Part shown: positions 33,749 through 42,621 of the stretch, in pieces
How positions within the stretch are numbered: position 1 is the stretch's first letter
Layout of the letters: the number at the start of each line of letters is the position of its first letter
From: an uncultured Synechococcus sp.
Lineage (GTDB): Bacteria; Cyanobacteriota; Cyanobacteriia; Phormidesmidales; Phormidesmidaceae
DNA: 64,000 bases
Assembly: GCA_937911865.1 (NCBI GenBank)
Contig: CALDSK010000277.1
Location: forward strand, 1-64,000
Direction of reading: 5' to 3'
Position numbers and translations under genes: made by a program
Notes under the pieces: generated by a model
What the model saw: only the letters and a program-made list of their open reading frames with translations
What the model was told of the DNA's origin: nothing
The model's database searches: none

Positions 33749-34867
33749 GTGATTGACCATACACTTGCAGACCAGGCCACCTCAGATAGTATGGTCTGCA
33801 TAGCTAAAGTGCCCGCCTGGCATGTAGCAATTCAGACAGAGCAGCCTCTGAACAACTATCCACTCTTTCCCTGGAATCTACTAACCGATCCTGCTATATA
33901 TCGTCCTGTTCTTATCGAAACTAAAACCATATCGAGTTCTTTGGTTCCACTTGCACATACAGAGCACAAAATTTGTCCATACGGAGACAAATCCGCTCTA
34001 CTGGCAGTGATACAAAAAGCTGCTCAGCCTCGCCTTGTTAGAGATGCCTATACGCTATCTGCGTTGCGGTTCGAACGACATCCCTTTCCAAAGAAGAACA
34101 GTAGTCCTAAGAACAAGATAATAGGCATTCCAACTGATTTACAGCCGCTGTTCAAGCAAAAAACATCCAATAGGCAGACTGACGACACATGGTTGCAGCT
34201 ACCGACGTTACAGGCACTGGAGTCGGCCATAGACCAGCGACAAAAGGAGATGCGATCGCTCTACACCCAAGAACTCGCACCCTTAATGAACGCTAACCCC
34301 TTAGATCCATCACTGTACAGCCATGATTTATCACCAGAACTTGTTCACGACCTAAAACAGTACGTAGCACTACAAAATCGCCCCTACCTGTTCTTCGATC
34401 TCATGCAGTGGATAGAGCGAGACATTGCAACCAGACGCTGGCGGTCAGCGCATGCAGGTTATCCCATCACGAATGAGGAAGCGATGATTTTCGTACTCAA
34501 CAGCTGGGTAGACAGAGACGGCACCCGCAGAAAACGCGCCATTAAGTGTCCTACTGGCGTACCGTTAGGATACATGCAATCAGTCAGAAGGAAAAACCAG
34601 CCCTTTATCACACAAGAATTTGCCGACCACGCCCACGGCGCATTCAACCACTGGCTACAAGAGCACATCTGGCAGCGCTTTCACTACCGCTATCCCGAGA
34701 AAGCCCAGCTTACGCCCTCACAGTTCTTCAAGCAAATCGGCCGCTGCCATTTTGCCTTCGTAGACGCCATTTCTGAAATGCACATGGCAAACGTGGCCAA
34801 CCCAGCCAACACAAACTTTTGGAGCGTCCTCCAATTCTATCTACCGTTCATGTCACCCTGGCCATAA
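33749..34867 (+). CDS. Unrecognised protein downstream of STAND ATPase
   Basis: This 372-aa soluble protein is not one I recognise. It has no signal peptide or membrane helix, and its composition is typical of a folded protein with many aromatic residues in the C-terminal half. Conserved-looking segments are RPYLFFDLMQWIERDIATRRW near 210-230, a NSWVDRDGTRRKRAIKCPTG stretch, and AHGAFNHWLQEHIWQRFHYRYP. The cluster of His, Trp and Arg could be a catalytic or nucleic-acid-binding surface, but that is speculation. The GTG at 33749 or the ATG at 33791 could start it. It shares strand with the STAND gene, 284 bp downstream, so it could be a partner, though an own promoter is likely. Confidence 0.65.
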   Translation: MIDHTLADQATSDSMVCIAKVPAWHVAIQTEQPLNNYPLFPWNLLTDPAIYRPVLIETKTISSSLVPLAHTEHKICPYGDKSALLAVIQKAAQPRLVRDAYTLSALRFERHPFPKKNSSPKNKIIGIPTDLQPLFKQKTSNRQTDDTWLQLPTLQALESAIDQRQKEMRSLYTQELAPLMNANPLDPSLYSHDLSPELVHDLKQYVALQNRPYLFFDLMQWIERDIATRRWRSAHAGYPITNEEAMIFVLNSWVDRDGTRRKRAIKCPTGVPLGYMQSVRRKNQPFITQEFADHAHGAFNHWLQEHIWQRFHYRYPEKAQLTPSQFFKQIGRCHFAFVDAISEMHMANVANPANTNFWSVLQFYLPFMSPWP

Positions 34868-34905
34868 ATTAACGGCCATTTAGACATCGCTTCGATTTGT
34901 CTGCA

Positions 34906-36015
34906 TCATTCGTCAGCAAACTCTCTACCACTCTCCCAAATGCGCTCTTTGTAATTTCGAGAGGCTTTAAGCGCAGCACCAATCAAACCGACAGACTGAT
35001 TAACCACCACTCGCACCGGAACTTTATCGAGCAGGTGACTCACTCGGCCTTTATTACCAAAGGCGTACATAAATTCGCCTGTTTTCATCAGCGGCAGATT
35101 TTTCGCAGTCACCCCCCCGGCGATGTACAGCCCGCCTCTAGGCAAAAACTTCAGTGAGATGTTTCCAGCCTCCGATCCGTAGGCTCGAATGAAAATCTCC
35201 ATTGTCTTCTGCGACAGCAGGTCCGTTTTCTCGGTTGCTGCCCGCGAAATAATCGAAGCTGGATCCTCTAACTGATTGCGCTGCCCGGCCTGACGCTCCC
35301 AGGCATCCATGGCCTGACCAATTTCACTCGACTCGTTGGCATACTGGCGATCGCGCAAAAACTGATAGATCGAAATAATCCCCATGCCAGAAACAACCCG
35401 CTCCTCAGACACCCGAGAAATGCAGTGCTTTTCAAGCAGATACTTCCGCAGCTGAAACTCTAGCTCCGACTGCGGCGCGAAATCTACATGGCCACCCTCT
35501 GAAGGAAACACCCGGTATTCCCCGCCGCAGGGTAACAAAAAGCCTTGCCCTAACCCCGTACCCGCACCTAAAACGGCCTTGGGCGCAGTATCTAGCGGAT
35601 CGCCTGCCTGCAATTCATAAATATCCTCTGACTGAAGGCCCAGCACACCATAGCCAATTGCTTCAAAATCGTTAATGAGCTGTACGCTCTTAATATTCAA
35701 CGCACCGCTGAGAAATTCGCTGCGTAAGAACCAGGATAGATTGGTGAGCTGACAGGTGTTGTCTACGATTGGACCTGCGATCGCAAAACAAGCCGCATCT
35801 GGCTTAACCTCTGACACCGAAGCGCCCGCTGCAGCCAAAAACTCCTTCACCATCGGCACAAATTCAGGATAGCTCTGGCTAGGATAGCGCTGCTCATAAA
35901 CGGTTTCCAGCTGTAATTCGTGGCTAGAAGAGGCTTGGATTACTTCGTCGCTCGCCTGAGCCAAACGCAATATCGTCTTAGTGCCACCAATATCGCCAGC
36001 GAGTAGTTGTGCCAT
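34906..36015 (-). CDS. glk: Glucokinase
   Basis: This cytosolic glucokinase of the E. coli Glk family phosphorylates glucose with ATP at the entry to glycolysis and the pentose phosphate pathway. It is 369 aa, slightly longer than typical. Phosphate-1 motif AGDIGGTKTILRLA at residues 6-19; glucose-binding region FAIAGPI and LINDFEAIGYGV; adenosine-side GAGTGLGQGFLLP; then SEGGHVDFAPQ, the conserved E-G-G-H. The later LKFLPRGGLYIAGGVTAKN segment closes the ATP site. The ATG at 36015 begins the fold directly. It stands alone on the minus strand; its 3' end is 38 bp from the convergent unknown gene. Confidence 0.94.
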   Translation of the reverse strand: MAQLLAGDIGGTKTILRLAQASDEVIQASSSHELQLETVYEQRYPSQSYPEFVPMVKEFLAAAGASVSEVKPDAACFAIAGPIVDNTCQLTNLSWFLRSEFLSGALNIKSVQLINDFEAIGYGVLGLQSEDIYELQAGDPLDTAPKAVLGAGTGLGQGFLLPCGGEYRVFPSEGGHVDFAPQSELEFQLRKYLLEKHCISRVSEERVVSGMGIISIYQFLRDRQYANESSEIGQAMDAWERQAGQRNQLEDPASIISRAATEKTDLLSQKTMEIFIRAYGSEAGNISLKFLPRGGLYIAGGVTAKNLPLMKTGEFMYAFGNKGRVSHLLDKVPVRVVVNQSVGLIGAALKASRNYKERIWESGREFADE

Positions 36016-36102
36016 AGGATTACGTGCTGCAAATCAACTCCACAGTAAGCAACTATCGCAAAACCAGGTTAAGAGACGTAAAAACTATTCACATTACACG
36101 GT

Positions 36103-36861
36103 CTACTCCAGCCCAGCCGCCTTGAGCTTCGCTAGAAGCCTAGCGTTTTCATCTTCTACTGCCTGGACACGAGCTTCGGCTTCTTTGGCACAAGCTTCGG
36201 CTTCTTGCGCGCGCTCTTCAGACCAAAGAACCATCTCACCGTCAGGCGTCCACCAGCGCAGCCAATAGCCCGTATAGTTAATGCGGGTTCCCTCCCATAC
36301 ACCAAGCCACAGATCTAGCTCAGGAATAAAATAACGGCCGTCAGTAGCAGACGCCTTGTCGTAAATTCCATTCTGTAAAATATGGACTTCTAAATCCCCG
36401 GAAGCAGGGTCGAAGATCACATAGTTAGGTACTTCAATAATTTGCTCGTAGAAGTACCACTTACCTAGCTTTCGCCCCGACTGTACAGAATACTCCCCAC
36501 AGTCACTTTCAGATAAAAACTCCATCACCACAGGCGGAATAACACCTTCAGTGTGCGGAGTATAGCTGCGACGGATACCCTCAGACGCCTCAACTGGAGC
36601 AACGTACATCCAGTCAGGAGCCTTGCAGATAATCCGGCCATCGACAGAGGCGCACAGAGCAAAATTTGAAACAATCAAAGCCGACTTCGTGGCTGTTGGA
36701 ATAGAGCCCAAGGCATTCGTCAGCGCAGCGGCCAGGAGAGGTTGGGCTTCATTTTCCACAGGGTCATCCGGTAATACAAAATCATCGGGAAGCTTAGGCC
36801 ACTCGATAACGTGGGTGCCTCTCTTTCGACGAACAGGCGGGTTAGAAACAGTTGCAGTCAT
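36103..36861 (-). CDS. Uma2-family PD-(D/E)XK protein (DUF820)
   Basis: This 252-aa member of the Uma2/DUF820 family is greatly expanded in cyanobacteria and has a restriction-endonuclease-like fold. The core motif is present as PPVVMEFLSESDCGE with the catalytic Glu, followed by KLGKWYFYEQI-EVPNYVIFDP, which matches the usual E...K...Y...GV.EYW.VDP pattern. The C-terminal 50 residues form a charged coiled coil (EERAQEAEACAKEAEARVQ) common in these proteins. Biological role is unknown; mobile or regulatory functions have been proposed for the family. It stands alone, with 14-bp repeats upstream. Confidence 0.88.
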   Translation of the reverse strand: MTATVSNPPVRRKRGTHVIEWPKLPDDFVLPDDPVENEAQPLLAAALTNALGSIPTATKSALIVSNFALCASVDGRIICKAPDWMYVAPVEASEGIRRSYTPHTEGVIPPVVMEFLSESDCGEYSVQSGRKLGKWYFYEQIIEVPNYVIFDPASGDLEVHILQNGIYDKASATDGRYFIPELDLWLGVWEGTRINYTGYWLRWWTPDGEMVLWSEERAQEAEACAKEAEARVQAVEDENARLLAKLKAAGLE

Positions 36862-36905
36862 GATATGCGTGCTCTGACTAGACCTACAGAATATTCTAAA
36901 CCTTT

Positions 36906-36947
36906 TAGCTGTAACCCCTTAGCCATGACCCTTCAGCTACGACCCTT
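36906..36947. repeat. 14-bp tandem repeat x3
   Basis: Three degenerate 14-bp units (consensus TAGCTACGACCCTT) lie at 36906, 36920 and 36934 in the divergent region between the Uma2 gene and trpB. Confidence 0.8.
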
Positions 36948-37036
36948 CAGCAGCCCAAAAGCGCTTTTGACGATTGGCTCAGTCTTTATATAATGGGGGA
37001 CTTCTAAAATTAGGCCATTAAATACAGGTAACTGCT

Positions 37037-38314
37037 GTGACGACTACGCCCCTCCCGAGACCTACCGCATCTTCTCCGATTGCTGACAGCTCACTTTCGC
37101 TAGAAGCCCGCCCTGATCCCTTTGGTCGTTTCGGCCAGTTTGGCGGCAAATACGTGCCCGAAACGCTCATGCCTGCACTGAAAGAGCTAGAAGAAGCTTA
37201 TTATCAGTATCGCGACGCTGCTGACTTCAAAGCCGAGCTGAACGGTTTATTAAAAGACTATGTCGGGCGAGCAAATCCGCTGTACTTTGCCGAGCGATTG
37301 ACGGCGCACTATGCCAAAAAGCATGGCTGGGCAGATAAGGGCGGTCCTCAGATCTACCTCAAACGTGAAGACCTGAACCATACAGGGGCGCACAAAATTA
37401 ATAACGCTTTGGGTCAGGTGCTGCTGGCAAAGCGCATGAATAAGAAAAGAGTGATCGCCGAAACAGGTGCGGGGCAACACGGGGTAGCCACAGCAACTGT
37501 GTGCGCTCGCTTTGGGCTAGAGTGCGTGGTCTACATGGGCGTGGAAGACATGCAGCGGCAGGCGCTGAACGTGTTTCGGATGCGCCTAATGGGGGCAACC
37601 GTCAGCCCGGTAAGTGCAGGATCTGGCACGCTAAAAGATGCCACGTCTGAGGCGATTCGCGACTGGGTCACCAATGTAGAAACCACTCACTACATTTTGG
37701 GTTCTGTGGCGGGGCCGCATCCGTATCCGATGATGGTACGAGACTTTCACGGCGTGATTGGCAAAGAGACGCGATCGCAGGCGCTAGAGAAATGGGGCGG
37801 CAAGCCTGATTTGTTGCTGGCCTGTGTAGGTGGCGGCTCGAATGCGATGGGTCTGTTCCATGAGTTTGTGCAGGATAAAGAGATTCGTATGATCGGAATC
37901 GAAGCAGCAGGTGAAGGCGCTGAAACGAAAAAACATGCGGCAACGCTAACGAAGGGGAGACCTGGCGTGCTACATGGTGCGATGAGCTATCTGTTGCAAG
38001 ATGGCGAGGGTCAGGTAACAGAGGCGCATTCGATCAGTGCCGGATTAGACTATCCGGGTGTGGGGCCCGAGCACAGTTACTTCAAAGATTTGGGCCGAGC
38101 GGAGTATTACAGTGTGACCGATGCTGAGGCGTTGGAAGCCTTTCAGCTCGTGTCGCGGTTAGAGGGTATTATTCCAGCCTTGGAGACAGCGCATGCGTTT
38201 GCCTATTTAGAAACACTATGTCCAACGCTGAGCGATGAGAAAGTGGTGATTAACTGCTCTGGGCGAGGAGACAAGGATGTACAAACGGTGGCAAAAGTCC
38301 TGAAGTTTGAATAG
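37037..38314 (+). CDS. trpB: Tryptophan synthase beta chain
   Basis: This 425-aa PLP enzyme joins indole and serine to make tryptophan, as the beta half of the alpha2-beta2 complex. The family start [18 protein letters not shown] is at 31-48. The PLP lysine is Lys120 in [13 protein letters not shown]. The phosphate-binding GGGSNAMG loop is near 265, and the C-terminal [10 protein letters not shown] is intact. GTG is the apparent start, preceded by AGGTAA. The first 25 residues are a variable Pro/Ser-rich leader. No trpA lies in the window, as is usual in cyanobacteria, where trp genes are scattered. The last five codons are duplicated with the stop codon (38300-38329). Confidence 0.97.
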   Translation: MTTTPLPRPTASSPIADSSLSLEARPDPFGRFGQFGGKYVPETLMPALKELEEAYYQYRDAADFKAELNGLLKDYVGRANPLYFAERLTAHYAKKHGWADKGGPQIYLKREDLNHTGAHKINNALGQVLLAKRMNKKRVIAETGAGQHGVATATVCARFGLECVVYMGVEDMQRQALNVFRMRLMGATVSPVSAGSGTLKDATSEAIRDWVTNVETTHYILGSVAGPHPYPMMVRDFHGVIGKETRSQALEKWGGKPDLLLACVGGGSNAMGLFHEFVQDKEIRMIGIEAAGEGAETKKHAATLTKGRPGVLHGAMSYLLQDGEGQVTEAHSISAGLDYPGVGPEHSYFKDLGRAEYYSVTDAEALEAFQLVSRLEGIIPALETAHAFAYLETLCPTLSDEKVVINCSGRGDKDVQTVAKVLKFE

Positions 38315-38329
38315 CTGAAGTTTGAGTAG
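38300..38329. repeat. 15-bp tandem duplication across trpB stop
   Basis: Two copies of CTGAAGTTTGAATAG (one base different). The first ends with the trpB TAG stop codon, so the second copy would recreate L-K-F-E-stop if the first stop were lost. Confidence 0.95.
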
Positions 38330-38505
38330 AGGTTAGCGTTCTCTTATTCTCTCTTTTGGGTCTCGCCTTTTAGGCACAGTTTAGCAATTAAAGAGATAGC
38401 TAAGCTGTGTCTTCTTTGGACTGTCTTTTTTGGCCTACTGTTGGCCTACTGAGAGAAGAATTAAACTGTGTTCGTTATTTATTGATAATTTATAGGAGAG
38501 TTTGG

Positions 38506-39129
38506 GTGGATAATTTTGAGGTTTGCGATCGCGATTTAACGCCGCAGTTACTAGAGCGATATTTGAAAGCGGATGCGATCGCAGTAGACACAGAGACCAT
38601 GGGGCTAAATCCTTTACGCGATCGCCTCTGCCTAATTCAACTATCCGACCCTAGCGGCTATGTCAGTGCCATTCGCATAGAACGCGGCCAGACCGCAGCC
38701 CCTAATCTCAAACAGCTCTTAGAAGCCGAAAGCATCACTAAAATATTCCACTTTGCCCGTTTTGACTTAGCCACCTTGCAGCATCACTTAGGCATCGTGA
38801 CAGCGCCAGTCTTCTGCACCAAAATCGCCAGCAAACTTGCCCGTACCTACAGTCCCAGCCACGGATTAAAATCTTTAGTCAAAGAACTCGCAGGCGTTGA
38901 ACTCGACAAATCCCAGCAAAGCTCTGACTGGGGCAACGCAGCCGCGCTGAGTGAAGAGCAGCTAAGCTACGCAGCCAATGACGTGCGCTATCTACACGAG
39001 CTACGCAGCAAGCTAATAGAAATGCTGAAAAGAGAAGAACGTTGGAGCCTATTGCAACAGTGTTTGACCTGCCTCCCGACCTTTGTAGAGTTAGACTTAA
39101 GGCAGTATGGCAGTATTTTTGAACATTAG
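38506..39129 (+). CDS. RNase D-like 3'-5' exonuclease
   Basis: This 207-aa DEDDy exonuclease domain protein resembles the exonuclease half of RNase D and is expected to trim RNA 3' ends. Exo I is DTETMGLNPLRDRLCLIQ, Exo II is FHFARFDLATL and Exo III is YAANDVRYLHEL, giving the D-E-D-D residues and the catalytic Tyr. There is no HRDC domain, so it is the short form common in cyanobacteria. I chose GTG 38506 because AGGAG lies eight bases upstream (38494). A longer frame opens at 38407 but adds an unlikely N-terminus. It lies downstream of trpB on the same strand, 190 bp away. Confidence 0.9.
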   Translation: MDNFEVCDRDLTPQLLERYLKADAIAVDTETMGLNPLRDRLCLIQLSDPSGYVSAIRIERGQTAAPNLKQLLEAESITKIFHFARFDLATLQHHLGIVTAPVFCTKIASKLARTYSPSHGLKSLVKELAGVELDKSQQSSDWGNAAALSEEQLSYAANDVRYLHELRSKLIEMLKREERWSLLQQCLTCLPTFVELDLRQYGSIFEH

Positions 39130-39248
39130 GTAACGAAGGGTCTATAGAGCAAACCTCTAATAGGGATGATGACTTGCGTCCTGAATACAATTTCGAACAG
39201 CTAACGCCTGTTGAAAAAGGCCGAGAACGTGGCAGTCCAAACAATCTC

Positions 39249-39314
39249 AGGCATAGCCAATTAGTATCTGTTTATCCAAACAGGTACTGAAGTAATAGTC
39301 GAAAGGCTATGCCT
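39249..39314. terminator. Nested hairpin between convergent genes
   Basis: The outer arms (39249-39258 with 39305-39314, AGGCATAGCC/GGCTATGCCT) are a perfect 10-bp match enclosing an 11-bp inner hairpin (39263-39273 with 39278-39288, one G-T). A smaller 7-bp hairpin follows at about 39323-39343. It lies between convergent genes and has no long T-run. It may be a bidirectional terminator or a palindromic repeat. Confidence 0.5.
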
Positions 39315-39340
39315 AAGGCTTATAGCCGTCCATATAACGG

Positions 39341-40117
39341 CTAACTAGTCATCTCAAAAAGATAAGACATCGCACCTGTCGGATCTTCAATCAAAGAAAA
39401 GTAGCCTGTCTCAGGAATCTCTGTTTTGGGCATCACGATTTTACCGCCCAGGCCAGCAGCTTTTTCTGCGCCTGCATCAACAGAGTCAACCGCAAAGTAA
39501 TTCATCCATACGGGCGGCATTGCTGGCACATTGGGTGGTCGCTTTAAAAAACCACCTGCACTCTCACCATTGACATCAAAGCTTGTATACTCGCCTCCAT
39601 TCATCGGCATCGGATCTGAAAACTTCCAGCCAAAGAGATCGGCATAGAAAGGTAGAAGCGGCATCGGGTCATCTACCATTAGCTCCATCCAACACACTTC
39701 GCCAAGACCGTTGCTAATCATGTTGAGGTCGCTCTCTTTATCTTCTGGCGTGAAGAGGTGAAAGGCCGCGCCTGCCGGATCGGTAATGACAGCCGTTCTA
39801 CCCACCGTTGGAATATCAAACGCTGGAACGCACACCTTGCCGCCTTTGCCCTCTACCTGCTCACAGGTCTGATCGACATTTTCGACAGTAACAAAAGGAA
39901 TCCAGTGGCTGGGAGCCGGAAAGTCTTTTTCTAAGGGCACAGGATTGCCAAATCCGCCTTTACTAGCCGTATAAATAGTCGTATTGTCTTCACCTGGGAT
40001 TTCAAGTTCACCTAGCGTCCAGTCAAACAGCTTCTGATAGAAGTCATTGGCTTTTTCAACGTCCGTCGTCATCAAACTCCACCAGCAAAAGCTACCGATC
40101 TGATCTTTTAGAGCCAT
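39341..40117 (-). CDS. VOC-family (glyoxalase-like) two-domain protein
   Basis: This 258-aa protein has two vicinal-oxygen-chelate domains in tandem. The first opens with GSFCWWSLMTTDVEKANDFY and the second with GEVCWMELMVDDPMPLLPFY. Each ends with a D-P-x-G-A-x-F/M segment (ITDPAGAAFHLF; IEDPTGAMSYLF). This layout matches the family that includes CFP30B-like proteins, with no defined substrate. The ATG at 40117 is preceded by GAGGA at good spacing, better than the upstream GTG option. It is cytosolic and is convergent with the exonuclease gene. Confidence 0.88.
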   Translation of the reverse strand: MALKDQIGSFCWWSLMTTDVEKANDFYQKLFDWTLGELEIPGEDNTTIYTASKGGFGNPVPLEKDFPAPSHWIPFVTVENVDQTCEQVEGKGGKVCVPAFDIPTVGRTAVITDPAGAAFHLFTPEDKESDLNMISNGLGEVCWMELMVDDPMPLLPFYADLFGWKFSDPMPMNGGEYTSFDVNGESAGGFLKRPPNVPAMPPVWMNYFAVDSVDAGAEKAAGLGGKIVMPKTEIPETGYFSLIEDPTGAMSYLFEMTS

Positions 40118-40299
40118 GAGATTTTCCTCGGATATCGTTATCACGCGGCTAGCACTCACTGCGTTAGAAGTAGATTTCCATCAGAAAGCGCTACAGCTGA
40201 ATCAATACAAACATACTATTCAGAAAAATTCAATACTTATTCAGGTGGCAAAAGCTATTTATGAGCCGGTCTGTTCTGACTGGCACCAAGGAACGCGGC

Positions 40300-40488
40300 C
40301 TAAACAGACTGAAGACTATCTAAAGATAGACTGCAACTCATCGATCGCTCCGGCCAGTTTCTGCCCGTTTGGGCTGCAATGAACTCGCTATAGTCAGCTA
40401 AGTTATCTAGCCCAACCAGGTTGAGAACAATTTCGAGGGTTAACCAGAAGACGAGTCTTCTGAAGACTGTTTTGGAGGTGGTAGACAT
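40300..40488 (-). CDS. Small conserved cyanobacterial protein
   Basis: This 62-aa protein has one hydrophobic helix near the N-terminus (RRLVFWLTLEIVLNLVGLD) followed by NLADYSEFI. This combination recalls short cyanobacterial proteins of unknown function that share an F-W-L-x-x-E-I-x-L-N-L-x-G-x-D-x-L-A-D-Y-S-E-F pattern. The C-terminal 20 residues look unrelated and may be strain specific. No strong ribosome site is seen. Function unknown; probably membrane-associated. Confidence 0.6.
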   Translation of the reverse strand: MSTTSKTVFRRLVFWLTLEIVLNLVGLDNLADYSEFIAAQTGRNWPERSMSCSLSLDSLQSV

Positions 40489-41239
40489 GGCTTTTCACTT
40501 CTGCTAAGCAGCTAGGAGAGGTATAGCAAAAGGTCTAGTACGTTAAGCCCTTTTGCTAGTCGAGTTGCTTTGTGAGCCGTAGACGGTAAATTTCAGAAGT
40601 GTTCTAAGCAACCGGGCAGACTCTATAGATAAGAGAATGAGCCAGGATAAGAAAAATATCGAGACTGCGTAGACGGTTACTCGACAGTCCCTCTGGTGAC
40701 TTTAGGCGGTGCGTCAAAACGCAGTCACAACGAGCTATCTTAGTAAGTTACACATCTCGTTGGTTAGCTTTGCGCTGTGCCTGTGCTAGCAACTGGTCCT
40801 TCGAATGCGGAAGCATCACTGCCTCTGACAGTGGTATCAGCAGGGGTAAAAACTACGCTGGGCTAAACCGTAAAACCCATAATTCATGAACTATAATTGT
40901 TCGTTGAGCTGTAAACAATTAACCCGCCATGCAGTATCGCTCTTAATCATTTTGATAATCATTTTGAACGAGTAAGCATCTTTAACAGGCATCAGTAAGA
41001 TGCCATCAACAGGGCAACCTTACAGGTACCGACGACGGATTACCATCCGGCAACAGAAACCGCTTCTTTAGGTGCGATCACAGGTATGCCACAACGCCTT
41101 ACGCGCTATCTGCAAGGCTAAATCTTCAACTACTTTCTACAGACTATTTGCTATGGTATGTGTAATTCAAGGCCCTTTTCAAAGAATCTAGCTAAATGAT
41201 TTAGCTATAGGTACAGGCGTTTATCTCCAGTAAAACTCT
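40489..41239. other. 751-bp region with RNA-like hairpins, no gene
   Basis: No credible protein gene. A perfect 8-bp inverted repeat (40663-40670 with 40719-40726, GACTGCGT/ACGCAGTC) encloses 48 nt. It overlaps an alternative hairpin (GTGACT...GCGT-CAAA-ACGC-AGTCAC, about 40696-40728), so two folds are mutually exclusive. It may encode a small RNA or a leader, or be remnants of a lost gene. I see no tmRNA or RNase P RNA core motif. Confidence 0.45.
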
Positions 41240-41578
41240 ATGTCACTCACGATTGTCGCTAAACCGCTACCTTTGGAAATAAATGCTGACAACGTAGTGC
41301 TAGTTGGTAAGACCAGGGTCACTCTGGATACAGTAATAGGTACTTTTAATAGAGGCACAACGGCTGAAGAAATAGTCTATCGCTATCCCTCACTCAAGCT
41401 AGCAGATGTGTATGCCACGATTGCCTTCTACCTTGATCATCAAAGAGCAGTGGACAATTACCTAGAAAATCGTCGTCAGCAAGCTGAGACAGTACAAGAA
41501 ATGAATGAGTCAAGGCCAGACGCACAAAACATTCGGCATAGACTACTCGCACGTAAAAGAGATCAGGCAACCTCTTGA
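41240..41578 (+). CDS. DUF433 antitoxin-like protein
   Basis: This 112-aa protein has the DUF433 pattern: VLVGKTRVTLDTVIGTFNRGTTAEEIVYRYPSL-type text with the R-V-T-L/I-D-x-V-I-x-x-F-x-x-G-x-x-x-E-E-I core, then LADVYATIAFYLDHQRAVDNYL. DUF433 proteins are winged-helix proteins found upstream of DUF5615 (PIN-like) genes and thought to be antitoxins. The stop overlaps the start (TTGA) of the next frame, which is indeed a DUF5615 N-terminus, but that gene is truncated. This antitoxin gene may therefore be an orphan. Confidence 0.85.
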   Translation: MSLTIVAKPLPLEINADNVVLVGKTRVTLDTVIGTFNRGTTAEEIVYRYPSLKLADVYATIAFYLDHQRAVDNYLENRRQQAETVQEMNESRPDAQNIRHRLLARKRDQATS

Positions 41579-41736
41579 AACTGCTGACAGACGAAAACTT
41601 CGACAACACAATTCTAAGAGGCTTGCTGAGACGCGATAACACAATTGATATTGTAAGAGTTCAAAACGTTGCATATTATGCGTTTGGATCACTTTCTAGC
41701 TGGCTGAAGTTAAATAAGGTATTGTCAGCTAGCTGA
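41575..41736 (+). pseudogene. Truncated DUF5615 (PIN-like) toxin
   Basis: The TTG start at 41575 overlaps the DUF433 stop. The first 33 residues (MKLLTDENFDNTILRGLLRR followed by DIVRVQNVA) match the DUF5615 start, which normally runs to about 110 residues with further conserved Asp residues. Here the match ends at about 41670. The frame then runs into the antisense of the ttcA 3' end and stops at 41736 after 53 codons. It retains the first acidic pair (D-E-N) only and is almost certainly inactive. The junction lies at the ttcA stop codon. Confidence 0.8.
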
Positions 41737-42494
41737 GAAAGAACAATGTTTTGCATGCTACGAAATAGGGTTTCCGTGCGACCAGGCCACTGCTTTTCCC
41801 AGTCCTGTAGCATCTGTTTAATCTGAGCGCGCTGCAAATTTTCCTGGGACCCGCACAGCGTACAAGGGATTATGGGAAACTGCTGGTAGCGAGCGTACTT
41901 CGCCAGCTCTTTTTCCGCGCAGTAGGCCAAAGGCCGAATCACAATATGCCGACGATTGTCTGTCAATAGCTTCGGCGGCATTGACTTCAGCTTGCCGCCA
42001 TGAAACATGTTTAAAAAGAGCGTTTCTACCATGTCATCACGGTGATGACCTAAAGCAATTTTAGTCATGCCCTCTTCAGCAGCAACCCGATACAAGACGC
42101 CTCGCCGCAAGCGAGAACACAGGCTGCACATCGTTTTACCTTCAGGGATCACGCGCTTTACGGTGCTGTAGGTATCTTGTTCGACAATCCGGTATGTCAC
42201 CCCAATCGATTCAAAATAGTCTGGCAATACGTGCGCAGGAAACCCTGGCTGCTTTTGGTCTAGATTTACGGCCAAAATATCGAAATTGATGGGCGCATGG
42301 CGCTGTAGATGCCGCAAAATGTCTAGCAGGGCGTAGGAATCTTTACCGCCAGAGACGCACACCATGACGCGATCGCCCGCTTCAATCATGCTGTAATCAG
42401 CGATCGCACGCCCAACCTTCCCTCGCAGCGATCGCTGAAGCTTTTTGAAGCTATTAAAAGAACGCGTCAAACCTGGGGGCGAAAGGGCAGTCAT
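41676..42494 (-). CDS. ttcA: tRNA 2-thiocytidine biosynthesis protein TtcA
   Basis: This 272-aa PP-loop ATPase adds sulfur to cytidine 32 of certain tRNAs. The PP-loop is SGGKDS at residues 48-53. The Cys pairs that hold the iron-sulfur cluster are CSLC (123-126) and CTLC (211-214), and [15 protein letters not shown] is intact. The ATG at 42494 is preceded by GGAGAC. The last residues (QLESDPNA) follow the variable end of the family. The stop codon at 41676-41678 coincides with the break point of the truncated toxin on the other strand. That raises the question of whether the TtcA C-terminus is native, although the conserved core is complete. Confidence 0.93.
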   Translation of the reverse strand: MTALSPPGLTRSFNSFKKLQRSLRGKVGRAIADYSMIEAGDRVMVCVSGGKDSYALLDILRHLQRHAPINFDILAVNLDQKQPGFPAHVLPDYFESIGVTYRIVEQDTYSTVKRVIPEGKTMCSLCSRLRRGVLYRVAAEEGMTKIALGHHRDDMVETLFLNMFHGGKLKSMPPKLLTDNRRHIVIRPLAYCAEKELAKYARYQQFPIIPCTLCGSQENLQRAQIKQMLQDWEKQWPGRTETLFRSMQNIVLSQLADNTLFNFSQLESDPNA

Positions 42495-42621
42495 GATTGA
42501 GGTCTCCTACCAAATTGAAGGCTGTGAAGAATATATAGGCGATCGCCAACTTTGAAACAGACTCAAGCTAAAATCTACAGTCTATCGACACTAATTTATC
42601 GACACTGTAGAGAAGGTTTTT

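Noticed and set aside
34066-34080. A GGTTCGAAC-like stretch resembling a tRNA T-loop
   Set aside because: It lies inside a protein-coding frame and no acceptor or anticodon stem could be matched around it. No tRNA was found in the window.
36103-36861. Uma2 protein as part of a restriction or defence system with the STAND gene
   Set aside because: Uma2 genes are scattered in cyanobacteria. This one is 1.2 kb away on the other strand beyond glk, so no link is supported.
40489-41239. tmRNA, RNase P RNA or 6S RNA in the long gap
   Set aside because: No recognisable core sequence of tmRNA or RNase P RNA is present. 6S RNA has too little sequence conservation to call by eye.
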